This document shows, piece after piece, positions 7,582 through 13,008 of a DNA stretch of 13,008 nucleotides (the first letter of the stretch is position 1; every line of letters starts with the position of its first letter). Source of the stretch: DATEMK01 sp035275625 (GTDB lineage: Bacteria; Bacteroidota; Bacteroidia; AKYH767-A; OLB10). Below the pieces are notes generated by a model. It was given only the letters and a program-made list of their open reading frames with translations. It was not told the DNA's origin and made no database searches. Both the position numbers and the translations under genes were made by a program. The DNA lies in NCBI GenBank assembly GCA_035275625.1, contig DATEMK010000280.1:1-13008 (forward strand). The letters run 5' to 3'.

Positions 7582-8325
7582 TTAAAGATGCTTGTTAATC
7601 AAATTGAAATCCAAAAGTTTTTTGAAAGATTTTTCTTTTACCGTTTTTTTCAACGCTTCAGCATGGGTGAGGTTATGCATGTCGGTTCCGATTAAATCCA
7701 CCATTTCTTTATCTATTAATTTCTCTGCCGTTCTTTTTGCTTCAAAGCCATAATACCCCGAAAGGGAATTTACATTGATTTGCAGCAATACTCCCTGTTC
7801 TCTGAAAGACTGGTATTCATCAAATTTGGCAAACCAAAAAGGATAACGTTCAGGATGCGCCATTACCGGCTTATACCCCTGCACCTGCATCTGGAAAATA
7901 ATTTCTTTCAGGTTATCAGGGCAATTGATATAAGAAATTTCGAATAGCAGGTAATTATTTCCAAAGGTCAATAATTTTCCATGTTCTAATTTATCAAGGA
8001 AGCCATCGTCAAGATAATATTCTGCTGCAGCGTCAAGCTCAAATTCAATTTTTTCATTTGCCAATGCCTGTTTTACTTTCTCTAATCCTGCATGAATAAT
8101 TTCAGGAGTGTTTCTATAATAATCACTCATGATATGGGGAGTGGTAATTGCTTTTTTATATCCAAGCGCTATTAATCGCCTGATAAGTTCTATGCTGTCT
8201 TCAATTGTTTTCGCACCGTCATCAATACCCGGGATCAAATGAGAATGCATATCCGTTTTCACTGCTGAAAAATCAACCGGTGTGGAACCTGCTTTAGAAA
8301 ATTTTCCGAATAATGATTTAAACAT
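7582..8325 (-). CDS. PHP-domain protein-tyrosine phosphatase (YwqE/CpsB type)
   Basis: A 247-residue member of the PHP metal-dependent phosphatase family that includes CpsB (Streptococcus) and YwqE (Bacillus). These dephosphorylate tyrosine-phosphorylated BY-kinases and so control capsule polymerisation and export. The metal-binding motifs are complete: DMHSHLIPGIDDGA (D25, H27, H29, D35), TTPH (H64), AAEYYLDD (E102), MAHPERY (H157) and GTDMHN (D215, H217). The protein should be cytoplasmic, as there is no signal peptide or membrane helix. The start at 8325 gives a short basic N-terminal leader (MFKSLFGKFSK) common in Bacteroidota homologues. It lies 16 bases after the epimerase gene and 12 before dinB, within the sugar-nucleotide operon, which supports a role in regulating polysaccharide export. 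The matching kinase is not in the window. Confidence 0.92.
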   Translation of the reverse strand: MFKSLFGKFSKAGSTPVDFSAVKTDMHSHLIPGIDDGAKTIEDSIELIRRLIALGYKKAITTPHIMSDYYRNTPEIIHAGLEKVKQALANEKIEFELDAAAEYYLDDGFLDKLEHGKLLTFGNNYLLFEISYINCPDNLKEIIFQMQVQGYKPVMAHPERYPFWFAKFDEYQSFREQGVLLQINVNSLSGYYGFEAKRTAEKLIDKEMVDLIGTDMHNLTHAEALKKTVKEKSFKKLLDFNLINKHL

Positions 8326-8341
8326 GCACTTTAAAATTATT

Positions 8342-9346
8342 TTAACTCTTTATATTTTCCCTGAACCATTGCAGGGTAATTGCGAGTCCGTCTTTCAGTT
8401 TTATCTTCGGATCGTATTTTAACATTTTTTTTGCCAAAGAAATATCAGCTTTTGAATGCTTAATATCTCCGGGCCGCTCTTCCCGATGAACGGGCTTTGA
8501 AAAATTCCCGGTGAGTTCCTGCAGTGCCGCAAATAATTTGTTCAAGGAAATATTATCTCCCACGGCAACATTATAAACATTATTAAAAGCTTCTTCATTG
8601 CTGCAAAACAAGGCTCTCACATTTGCCTGAACCGCATTTTCAACAAATGTAAAATCCCGTGAATGTTCTCCATCGCCATTGATAAACGCGGTTTTATTAT
8701 TTACCAATGCATCCATAAAAAGAGGAATGGCAGCAGCATACGGTCCGTTAGGATCCTGTCTTGGTCCGAAAATATTGAAGTATCTTAACCCGATTATTTT
8801 CATTCCGTAATTTAACGCGAATACCTCTCCATACAATTCATTCGTATATTTAGAAACCGCATAAGGTGACAGCGCTTTTCCGATGGTGTTCTCGGTTTTG
8901 GGTGAAATCTTTGAATCACCATATACGGAAGAGGAACTTGCATAAATGAATTTTTCAACTCCGGCATCTTTCGCGGCTGTTAACATATTTAAAAACCCGG
9001 TTGCATTCGCGGAATGAGTTGCAAGCGGAAATTTTATGGAACGCGGCACAGATCCAAGAGCTGCCTGGTGAGAAATCAAATGAATTCCTTCACATGCTTT
9101 TTTGCATATATCTGTATCCGTTATATCCCCTTTTATAAATTCAAATGAAGAATTGGATAAAAACGGTTCAAGGTTTTTCATAAACCCGTTTGAAAGATTA
9201 TCAAGCACCCTTACTTTTTTTGCTCCGTACTTCAATAAATATTCCACCAGGTTGGATCCGATAAATCCGGCACCACCGGTTACCAAAACTGATTTTTCAG
9301 AAATATCTTTTGAATGAAAGGGAGTATTGTAAATGGGGTTCACCAT
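8342..9346 (-). CDS. wbpP: UDP-N-acetylglucosamine 4-epimerase (WbpP/TviC type)
   Basis: A 334-residue extended short-chain dehydrogenase/reductase. The NAD-binding GGAGFIGS lies at 24-31. The active site has the Ser in ASSSSVYGDS (about 136-145) and the YxxxK pair Y162/K166. GSVPRSI (98-104), SPYAVSK, LRYFNIFGPRQDPNGPYAAAIP, INGDGEHSRDF and NVYNVAVGD follow WbpP of Pseudomonas aeruginosa O6 and TviC of the Vi-antigen pathway closely, as I recall those sequences. That group prefers N-acetylated substrates, interconverting UDP-GlcNAc/UDP-GalNAc or the uronic acid forms. The operon also encodes the matching dehydrogenase (TviB/WbpO type), so the pair should make UDP-GalNAcA. The gene starts 21 bases after the rfbB stop and ends 16 before the phosphatase. 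The N-terminal tail of about 17 residues before the first strand is normal for this subgroup. Exact substrate is inferred. Confidence 0.85.
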   Translation of the reverse strand: MVNPIYNTPFHSKDISEKSVLVTGGAGFIGSNLVEYLLKYGAKKVRVLDNLSNGFMKNLEPFLSNSSFEFIKGDITDTDICKKACEGIHLISHQAALGSVPRSIKFPLATHSANATGFLNMLTAAKDAGVEKFIYASSSSVYGDSKISPKTENTIGKALSPYAVSKYTNELYGEVFALNYGMKIIGLRYFNIFGPRQDPNGPYAAAIPLFMDALVNNKTAFINGDGEHSRDFTFVENAVQANVRALFCSNEEAFNNVYNVAVGDNISLNKLFAALQELTGNFSKPVHREERPGDIKHSKADISLAKKMLKYDPKIKLKDGLAITLQWFRENIKS

Positions 9347-9367
9347 AAAAGTGTCAGGTTATATTCA

Positions 9368-10432
9368 CTATCTCAAATGATACTGTTGCTCATAATATTT
9401 TTGATACGCCCCGGAAGTAACATGATTGAGCCAGACATCGTTGGTGAGGTACCAGTCCACAGTTTTTGCCAGCCCTTCTTCAAATTGCAGAGAAGGTTTC
9501 CATCCTAATTCTTTTTGCAGTTTTGAAGAATCAATTGCATAACGCAAATCATGCCCTGCACGGTCTTTAACAAACGTAATTAATTTGGCAGATGTTCCTT
9601 CAGGCTGTTTCAATTTCTGATCCATAATTTTGCAAAGAAGATGAATGAGGGCGATGTTTGTCCATTCGTTATTTCCCCCGATGTTATACGTTTCTTCTCT
9701 TTTCCCCTTGTGAAAAATAAGATCAATCGCTGCTGCATGGTCTTCAACAAATAACCAGTCACGAATGTTTTCACCTTTACCATACACCGGAACATTTTTT
9801 TTATTCAGAATATTATTGATGGCAAGCGGGATTAATTTTTCAGGGAACTGAAAGGATCCGTAGTTATTAGAGCAGTTGGAAATAATAACGGGGAGATTAT
9901 ACGTATGACCGTAAGCACGCACAAGATGATCGGAACTTGCTTTAGAAGCAGAGTAAGGGCTGCGCGGATCATAAGGAGTTTCTTCTGTAAAGAAACCTTC
10001 TTTTCCAAGCGATCCGTACACTTCGTCAGTGGAAATATGGTAAAAAAGGTTCCGGGTTTCGGGTTTCGGGTTTGAGGTTAAATTCCAGTTTGATTTTGCT
10101 GCATTGAGAAGGTTAACAGTTCCTACCACGTTAGCCATTATAAAATCCATTGGATTGGTTATGCTTCTGTCAACATGTGATTCGGCTGCAAGATGAATGA
10201 CAGCATCAAATTTATGTTCATCAAAAATTTTTTGAATGAAATCTATGTCGCCAATGTCGCCTTTGATAAAGGTATAATTCGGAAGGTCTTCAATGTCTTT
10301 TAAATTTTCAAGATTGCCTGCATACGTGAGCTTATCGAGATTAAAAATTTTGTAACCGGGATATTTATTGACAAAAAGCCTGACTACGTGCGAGCCGATA
10401 AACCCGGCTCCTCCTGTGACTAATATTTTCAT
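9368..10432 (-). CDS. rfbB: dTDP-glucose 4,6-dehydratase
   Basis: A 354-residue RfbB/RmlB. It converts dTDP-glucose to dTDP-4-keto-6-deoxyglucose, the entry step to dTDP-rhamnose and related deoxy sugars. The NAD-binding GGAGFIGS is at 7-14. Diagnostic blocks are DKLTYAGN, HLAAESHVDRSI, the catalytic T135-D-E137 in HISTDEVYG, Y160xxxK164 in SPYSASKASSDHLVRAY, NCSNNYG, YGKGENIRDWL and DRAGHDLRYAID. I prefer the ATG at 10432, directly before the first strand, over an in-frame TTG at 10450 that adds six residues. Residues 117-129, between a helix and the HISTDEV strand, are encoded by a heptameric repeat array and replace the usual Bacteroidota loop. The active site is intact, so activity is expected. 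It lies 27 bases after galE and 21 before the epimerase. No rfbA, rfbC or rfbD is in the window, so the final sugar is unknown. Confidence 0.93.
   Translation of the reverse strand: MKILVTGGAGFIGSHVVRLFVNKYPGYKIFNLDKLTYAGNLENLKDIEDLPNYTFIKGDIGDIDFIQKIFDEHKFDAVIHLAAESHVDRSITNPMDFIMANVVGTVNLLNAAKSNWNLTSNPKPETRNLFYHISTDEVYGSLGKEGFFTEETPYDPRSPYSASKASSDHLVRAYGHTYNLPVIISNCSNNYGSFQFPEKLIPLAINNILNKKNVPVYGKGENIRDWLFVEDHAAAIDLIFHKGKREETYNIGGNNEWTNIALIHLLCKIMDQKLKQPEGTSAKLITFVKDRAGHDLRYAIDSSKLQKELGWKPSLQFEEGLAKTVDWYLTNDVWLNHVTSGAYQKYYEQQYHLR
10048..10082 (-). repeat. Five heptameric repeats (NNNAACC) within rfbB
   Basis: Read on the plus strand, five consecutive 7-mers run ggttccg, ggtttcg, ggtttcg, ggtttga, ggttaaa. 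In the coding orientation each ends AACC. The array is translated in frame as NLTSNPKPETRNL in RfbB, in a surface loop that varies in length across the family. A related array lies at 12914-12934. Two central units are identical and the rest are degenerate. Confidence 0.75.
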
Positions 10433-10459
10433 TTGTGTATTTGCTGTCAAAAAAATAAA

Positions 10460-11500
10460 TTAAGCTTTTTTGAATTCAGCTTTTTTATCCAAAGCTAATT
10501 CCCATTTCCATGCTGTTTCCACCATGTCATTCAAGGTTCTTTTTGCTTTCCAGTTCAATTCGGTATTTGCTTTAGTGGTATCAGCATACACTTTTTCAAC
10601 ATCTCCTTTTCTTCTTCCTGAAATTTTATATTTTAATTTTACTCCTGTGAGATCAATAAATGCATTTACCATTTCAAAGACTGAAACACCGGCTCCTGTT
10701 CCTAAATTAAATACTTCAAATTTATCTTTATTCTTATTGTTCAATAACCGTTCTACAGCTACAACATGTGCCTGGGCCAAATCTGAAACATGCAGGTAAT
10801 CCCTGATGCATGAGCCGTCAGGCGTATTGTAATCGTCTCCAAAAACTTCGAGCATATCATTTTTTCCGATGGCGGTTTGTGTGATGACAGGCATCAGGTT
10901 ATTCGGTTTTCCGAGAGGATATTCCCCGATCAATGCACTCGGATGAGCGCCAACAGGGTTAAAATAACGCAGGGCAATTGATTTTAGTGTTGAAATTTTT
11001 GAAGTGTCCCTTAAAATATCCTCTGAAATTTTTTTGGTGCTGCCATAAGGCGATTCCGCAGGTTTCAGCGGGGCACTTTCGCTGACGGGTAATTTATCCG
11101 GCTGACCGTAAACTGTGCAGGAAGAAGAAAAAACAAAATTATTTATATCATATTTCATGCACATGTCAAGCAGGTTGAGCAGTGAAACAATATTGTTCCT
11201 GTAATAGGCAAGCGGCATTATCACCGAATCTCCCACCGCTTTCAATGCAGCAAAATGAACAATTGCATCTATATGGGTGGACTGGAAAAAATTTTCCAGG
11301 AGATCATAATTGCAAATATCAATCTTGTGAAAAACCGGTTTAACGGAGGTTATTCTTTCAATGGATTCAACAACTTCTTCTCTTGAATTGGAAAGATTGT
11401 CAAGAATATAAACTTCAAAGCCCCTATTGATAAGTTCAACAACAGTGTGTGAACCTATGTAGCCGGTTCCGCCTGTGATGAGAATTTTTTTTTGCGTCAT
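10460..11500 (-). CDS. galE: UDP-glucose 4-epimerase
   Basis: A 346-residue GalE that interconverts UDP-glucose and UDP-galactose through a bound NAD. The length matches the family's usual 330-350. GGTGYIGSH is at 10-18, the catalytic Ser is in FSSSCTVYG (about S127), and the Y152/K156 pair is in SPYGSTKK. Other GalE signatures are HFAALKAVGDSV, LRYFNPVGAHPS, GEYPLGKPNNLMPVI, VFGDDYNTPDGSCIRDYLHVSDLA and GTGAGVSVFEMV. The GAHPS and IGE blocks are those of true GalE rather than of the WbpP group, so the operon carries both epimerase kinds. The ATG at 11500 is the only reasonable start in its frame. It overlaps, as ATGA, the stop of a 16-codon leader ORF preceded by a strong Shine-Dalgarno. Such a layout would couple their translation. 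A 118-base gap separates it from the dehydrogenase gene. Confidence 0.95.
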   Translation of the reverse strand: MTQKKILITGGTGYIGSHTVVELINRGFEVYILDNLSNSREEVVESIERITSVKPVFHKIDICNYDLLENFFQSTHIDAIVHFAALKAVGDSVIMPLAYYRNNIVSLLNLLDMCMKYDINNFVFSSSCTVYGQPDKLPVSESAPLKPAESPYGSTKKISEDILRDTSKISTLKSIALRYFNPVGAHPSALIGEYPLGKPNNLMPVITQTAIGKNDMLEVFGDDYNTPDGSCIRDYLHVSDLAQAHVVAVERLLNNKNKDKFEVFNLGTGAGVSVFEMVNAFIDLTGVKLKYKISGRRKGDVEKVYADTTKANTELNWKAKRTLNDMVETAWKWELALDKKAEFKKA

Positions 11501-11547
11501 TGATGAAGCTTGAAGTTTTGCTTTGAATTTAATTGGTTGATTCTCAT
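11497..11547 (-). CDS. Possible 16-codon leader ORF coupled to galE
   Basis: AGGAGG (11562-11557) lies 9 bases before an ATG at 11547 on the minus strand. That ATG opens the short peptide MRINQLNSKQNFKLHQ, whose TGA stop overlaps the galE ATG in an ATGA arrangement. The peptide resembles nothing I know and is polar and basic. The ribosome site, spacing and overlap argue for translation, with re-initiation at galE. Bacteroidota rarely rely on Shine-Dalgarno pairing, which makes this one stand out. It could also be chance, or a remnant of an older galE start. Confidence 0.4.
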   Translation of the reverse strand: MRINQLNSKQNFKLHQ

Positions 11548-11556
11548 AAAAAGTTT

Positions 11557-11562
11557 CCTCCT
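11557..11562 (-). promoter_or_regulatory. Strong Shine-Dalgarno upstream of the leader ORF
   Basis: The minus strand reads AGGAGG here, a full match to the anti-Shine-Dalgarno core. Its 9-base spacing serves the ATG at 11547, not the galE ATG, which is 56 bases away. Confidence 0.55.
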
Positions 11563-11581
11563 GAATGACAACCGGCTGCTG

Positions 11582-11612
11582 ATTCGTAAATTCGTACTCA
11601 TTCGTAATTCGT
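11582..11612. repeat. ATTCGTA direct repeats between dehydrogenase gene and galE
   Basis: Copies of attcgta lie at 11582-11588, 11590-11596 and 11600-11606, and a partial copy (attcgt) at 11607-11612. The first 15 bases (attcgtaaattcgta) are identical to 509-523. The palindrome present in the other copy is missing here. The array starts 7 bases after the dehydrogenase stop codon. Confidence 0.6.
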
Positions 11613-11618
11613 TGATGC

Positions 11619-12908
11619 CTATAAACTCCAGTAAGAAAGTTTCTTGATCTTTCCTCTCAAAATTCCTTTGATATCAACAATAATTCCATCCGGTTTGGAA
11701 ATAGAAAGAAAGTATTCTTCATTTAAATGCACATACTCTTTATGGTTTACGGCAACAATAACAGCATCGTATTCATTCCCTATTTTATCTGCCAGTTCAA
11801 AGCCATACTCATGTTTCAATTCGACAGATGAAGCCCGGGGATCGGTCACTTCCACATACACTCCATACGATTTGAATTCGTGAATTACATCACTCACTTT
11901 TGAATTACGAATATCTTCCACATCTTCTTTAAAAGTAGCGCCCATTACCAGCACTTTTGATTTTGAAATATCTTTTCCCTTAGCTATTAATTTCTTTACG
12001 GTTTGCTTTGCAATATAAAACCCCATCGAGTCATTTACATAACGACCTGAATTAATCACCTGTGCATGGTATCCGAGTTCCTGCGCTTTATAAGTTAAAT
12101 AATAAGGGTCTACCCCAATGCAGTGCCCGCCAACAAGGCCCGGAAAAAATTTCAGAAAATTCCATTTTGTTGCTGATGCTTCTAATACTTCGTAAGTATT
12201 AATGTTCATCTTATTAAAAATAATGGAAAGTTCATTCATTAATGCAATGTTCACATCACGCTGTGTGTTTTCAATAATTTTTGCTGCCTCTGCAACTTTA
12301 ATGGATGATGCTTTATACACTCCGGCTTTCACCACTATCTCATAAATTTTTGCAATGTTTTCAAGCGATTCATCATCGCACCCTGAAACTACTTTTCTTA
12401 TTTTCGCCAAGGTATGCTCTTTATCACCGGGATTTATTCTTTCAGGTGAATAACCGACTTTAAAATCATTTTTAAATTTTAGTCCTGACAATTCTTCAAG
12501 CACAGGAATGCAGTCATCTTCGGTACATCCCGGATAAACGGTAGATTCATAGACAACATAATCACCTTTCTTTAAAACTTTTCCCAATGTTTTTGATGCA
12601 GATAACAGCGGTTTAAGATCAGGCAGTTTATGATCATCAATAGGAGTGGGGACAGCTACAATAAAAAATTTTGCTTCTTTTAAAATATCTGTCGAATCAG
12701 TGAATATAATATCACAACCATGAAATGCTTCGGGTTCAAGCTCACCGCTTGGGTCAATATGTTTTTGCATCATGCTGATACGTTCAGCATTTATGTCAAA
12801 TCCGATCACCGAAGCTTTTTTTGCAAATTCAAGCGCAATCGGTAATCCGACATATCCTAATCCTATTACTGCAATCCTGGCTTTTTTATTTATTATTTCC
12901 TCGTACAT
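11619..12908 (-). CDS. tviB: UDP-N-acetyl-hexosamine 6-dehydrogenase (TviB/WbpO type)
   Basis: A 429-residue nucleotide sugar dehydrogenase of the UDP-Glc/GDP-Man family, which oxidises C6 of a UDP-sugar to the uronic acid with two NAD. The NAD-binding GLGYVGLP lies at 16-23. YESTVYPGCTEDDCIPVLEE (120-139), GYSPERINPGDKEH (152-165), EAAKIIENTQRDVNIALMNE (207-226) and the catalytic Cys263 in GLVGGHCIGVDPYY follow. The C-terminal domain contains GATFKEDVEDIRNSKV. As I recall them, these blocks match TviB (Vi antigen) and WbpO, which act on UDP-GlcNAc or UDP-GalNAc, better than UDP-glucose dehydrogenase. A TviC/WbpP-type epimerase in the same operon supports UDP-GalNAcA as product. The ATG at 12908 is preceded at once by a heptameric repeat array and then by inverted repeats. 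This is the first gene of the run visible here. More operon genes may lie beyond the right edge. Confidence 0.87.
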   Translation of the reverse strand: MYEEIINKKARIAVIGLGYVGLPIALEFAKKASVIGFDINAERISMMQKHIDPSGELEPEAFHGCDIIFTDSTDILKEAKFFIVAVPTPIDDHKLPDLKPLLSASKTLGKVLKKGDYVVYESTVYPGCTEDDCIPVLEELSGLKFKNDFKVGYSPERINPGDKEHTLAKIRKVVSGCDDESLENIAKIYEIVVKAGVYKASSIKVAEAAKIIENTQRDVNIALMNELSIIFNKMNINTYEVLEASATKWNFLKFFPGLVGGHCIGVDPYYLTYKAQELGYHAQVINSGRYVNDSMGFYIAKQTVKKLIAKGKDISKSKVLVMGATFKEDVEDIRNSKVSDVIHEFKSYGVYVEVTDPRASSVELKHEYGFELADKIGNEYDAVIVAVNHKEYVHLNEEYFLSISKPDGIIVDIKGILRGKIKKLSYWSL

Positions 12909-12913
12909 GAGAA

Positions 12914-12934
12914 GGTTTAAGGTTTAAGGTTGAA
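12914..12934. repeat. Three heptameric repeats upstream of the dehydrogenase start
   Basis: Plus-strand units ggtttaa, ggtttaa and ggttgaa. On the coding strand each ends AACC, the same pattern as the array inside rfbB. The array ends 5 bases before the ATG of the dehydrogenase gene, so it would form part of its leader. Confidence 0.65.
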
Positions 12935-12955
12935 ATGAGTTCATCTTCATTTCAA
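12930..12955. repeat. 9-bp perfect inverted repeat upstream of the dehydrogenase gene
   Basis: Arms ttgaaatga (12930-12938) and tcatttcaa (12947-12955) are exact complements around an 8-base spacer. On the minus strand no T-run follows, so it is not a terminator for upstream genes in that direction. It could be an operator or a leader hairpin. A second inverted repeat, aaagaat/attcttt with a 2-base spacer, lies at 12984-12999. The remaining bases to the window end are A/T-rich, with no clear promoter box. Confidence 0.4.
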
Positions 12956-13008
12956 AATGATTTCTTTTTTATTTAATTTTCTTAAAGAATAAATTCTTTC
13001 TATGATTT

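Noticed and set aside
10048..10082. Heptad array as a CRISPR or a frameshift scar
   Set aside because: There are no spacers or long repeats, and the RfbB frame is continuous on both sides with all motifs intact.
10433..10450. TTG start giving RfbB six extra residues
   Set aside because: The ATG at 10432 sits directly before the first Rossmann strand, as in other RfbB proteins. The extra residues (MTANTQ) are not family-like.
7078..12908. A novel defence or mobile system
   Set aside because: All six genes belong to known families fitting sugar-nucleotide synthesis and capsule control, apart from a common DinB protein. There is no integrase, transposase, nuclease or reverse transcriptase.

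Overview
The window looks like a chromosomal piece of a Bacteroidota bacterium. The evidence is a secreted protein with a type IX secretion (T9SS) C-terminal sorting domain, Bacteroidota-type -7 promoter motifs (TAnnTTTG), moderately low G+C in most genes, few Shine-Dalgarno sequences, and gene families typical of that phylum. I cannot name a genus. There is no rRNA, tRNA, CRISPR array, transposase or phage gene in view.

Layout. 1-631: a small G+C-rich gene for a beta-sandwich-like protein (minus strand), then an intergenic stretch holding a dispersed-repeat-like element and a promoter. 632-3036: a 770-residue secreted, multi-domain T9SS cargo protein followed by a very clear intrinsic terminator. 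3037-5136: a DUF255 (thioredoxin plus alpha/alpha-barrel) protein with a lipoprotein-like N-terminus. 5171-6745 (minus): a helical, TPR-like protein of unknown function, convergent with the DUF255 gene. 6746-7077: non-coding. 7078-12908 (minus): a tightly spaced run of six genes transcribed leftward, running off a promoter that is probably at or beyond the right edge.

The six-gene run is part of a surface polysaccharide locus. In transcription order it encodes a TviB/WbpO-type UDP-HexNAc 6-dehydrogenase, GalE, RfbB (dTDP-glucose 4,6-dehydratase), a TviC/WbpP-type UDP-GlcNAc 4-epimerase, a YwqE/CpsB-type PHP-domain tyrosine phosphatase and a DinB-like metalloprotein. The TviB and TviC homologues together would turn UDP-GlcNAc into UDP-GalNAcA. 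GalE would supply UDP-galactose, RfbB would start dTDP-deoxyhexose synthesis, and the phosphatase would control a tyrosine kinase of the Wzc type encoded elsewhere. No glycosyltransferase, flippase or polymerase is in the window, so the polymer itself cannot be named.

I found no convincing new defence or mobile system. The more unusual signals are small. A heptameric repeat (NNNAACC) is read in frame inside rfbB, and a similar array abuts the start of the dehydrogenase gene. A 16-codon leader ORF with a strong Shine-Dalgarno overlaps the galE start. An ATTCGTA repeat, once joined to an 18-bp perfect palindrome, occurs in two intergenic regions 11 kb apart. The DUF255 gene has a possible second start that would remove its signal peptide.
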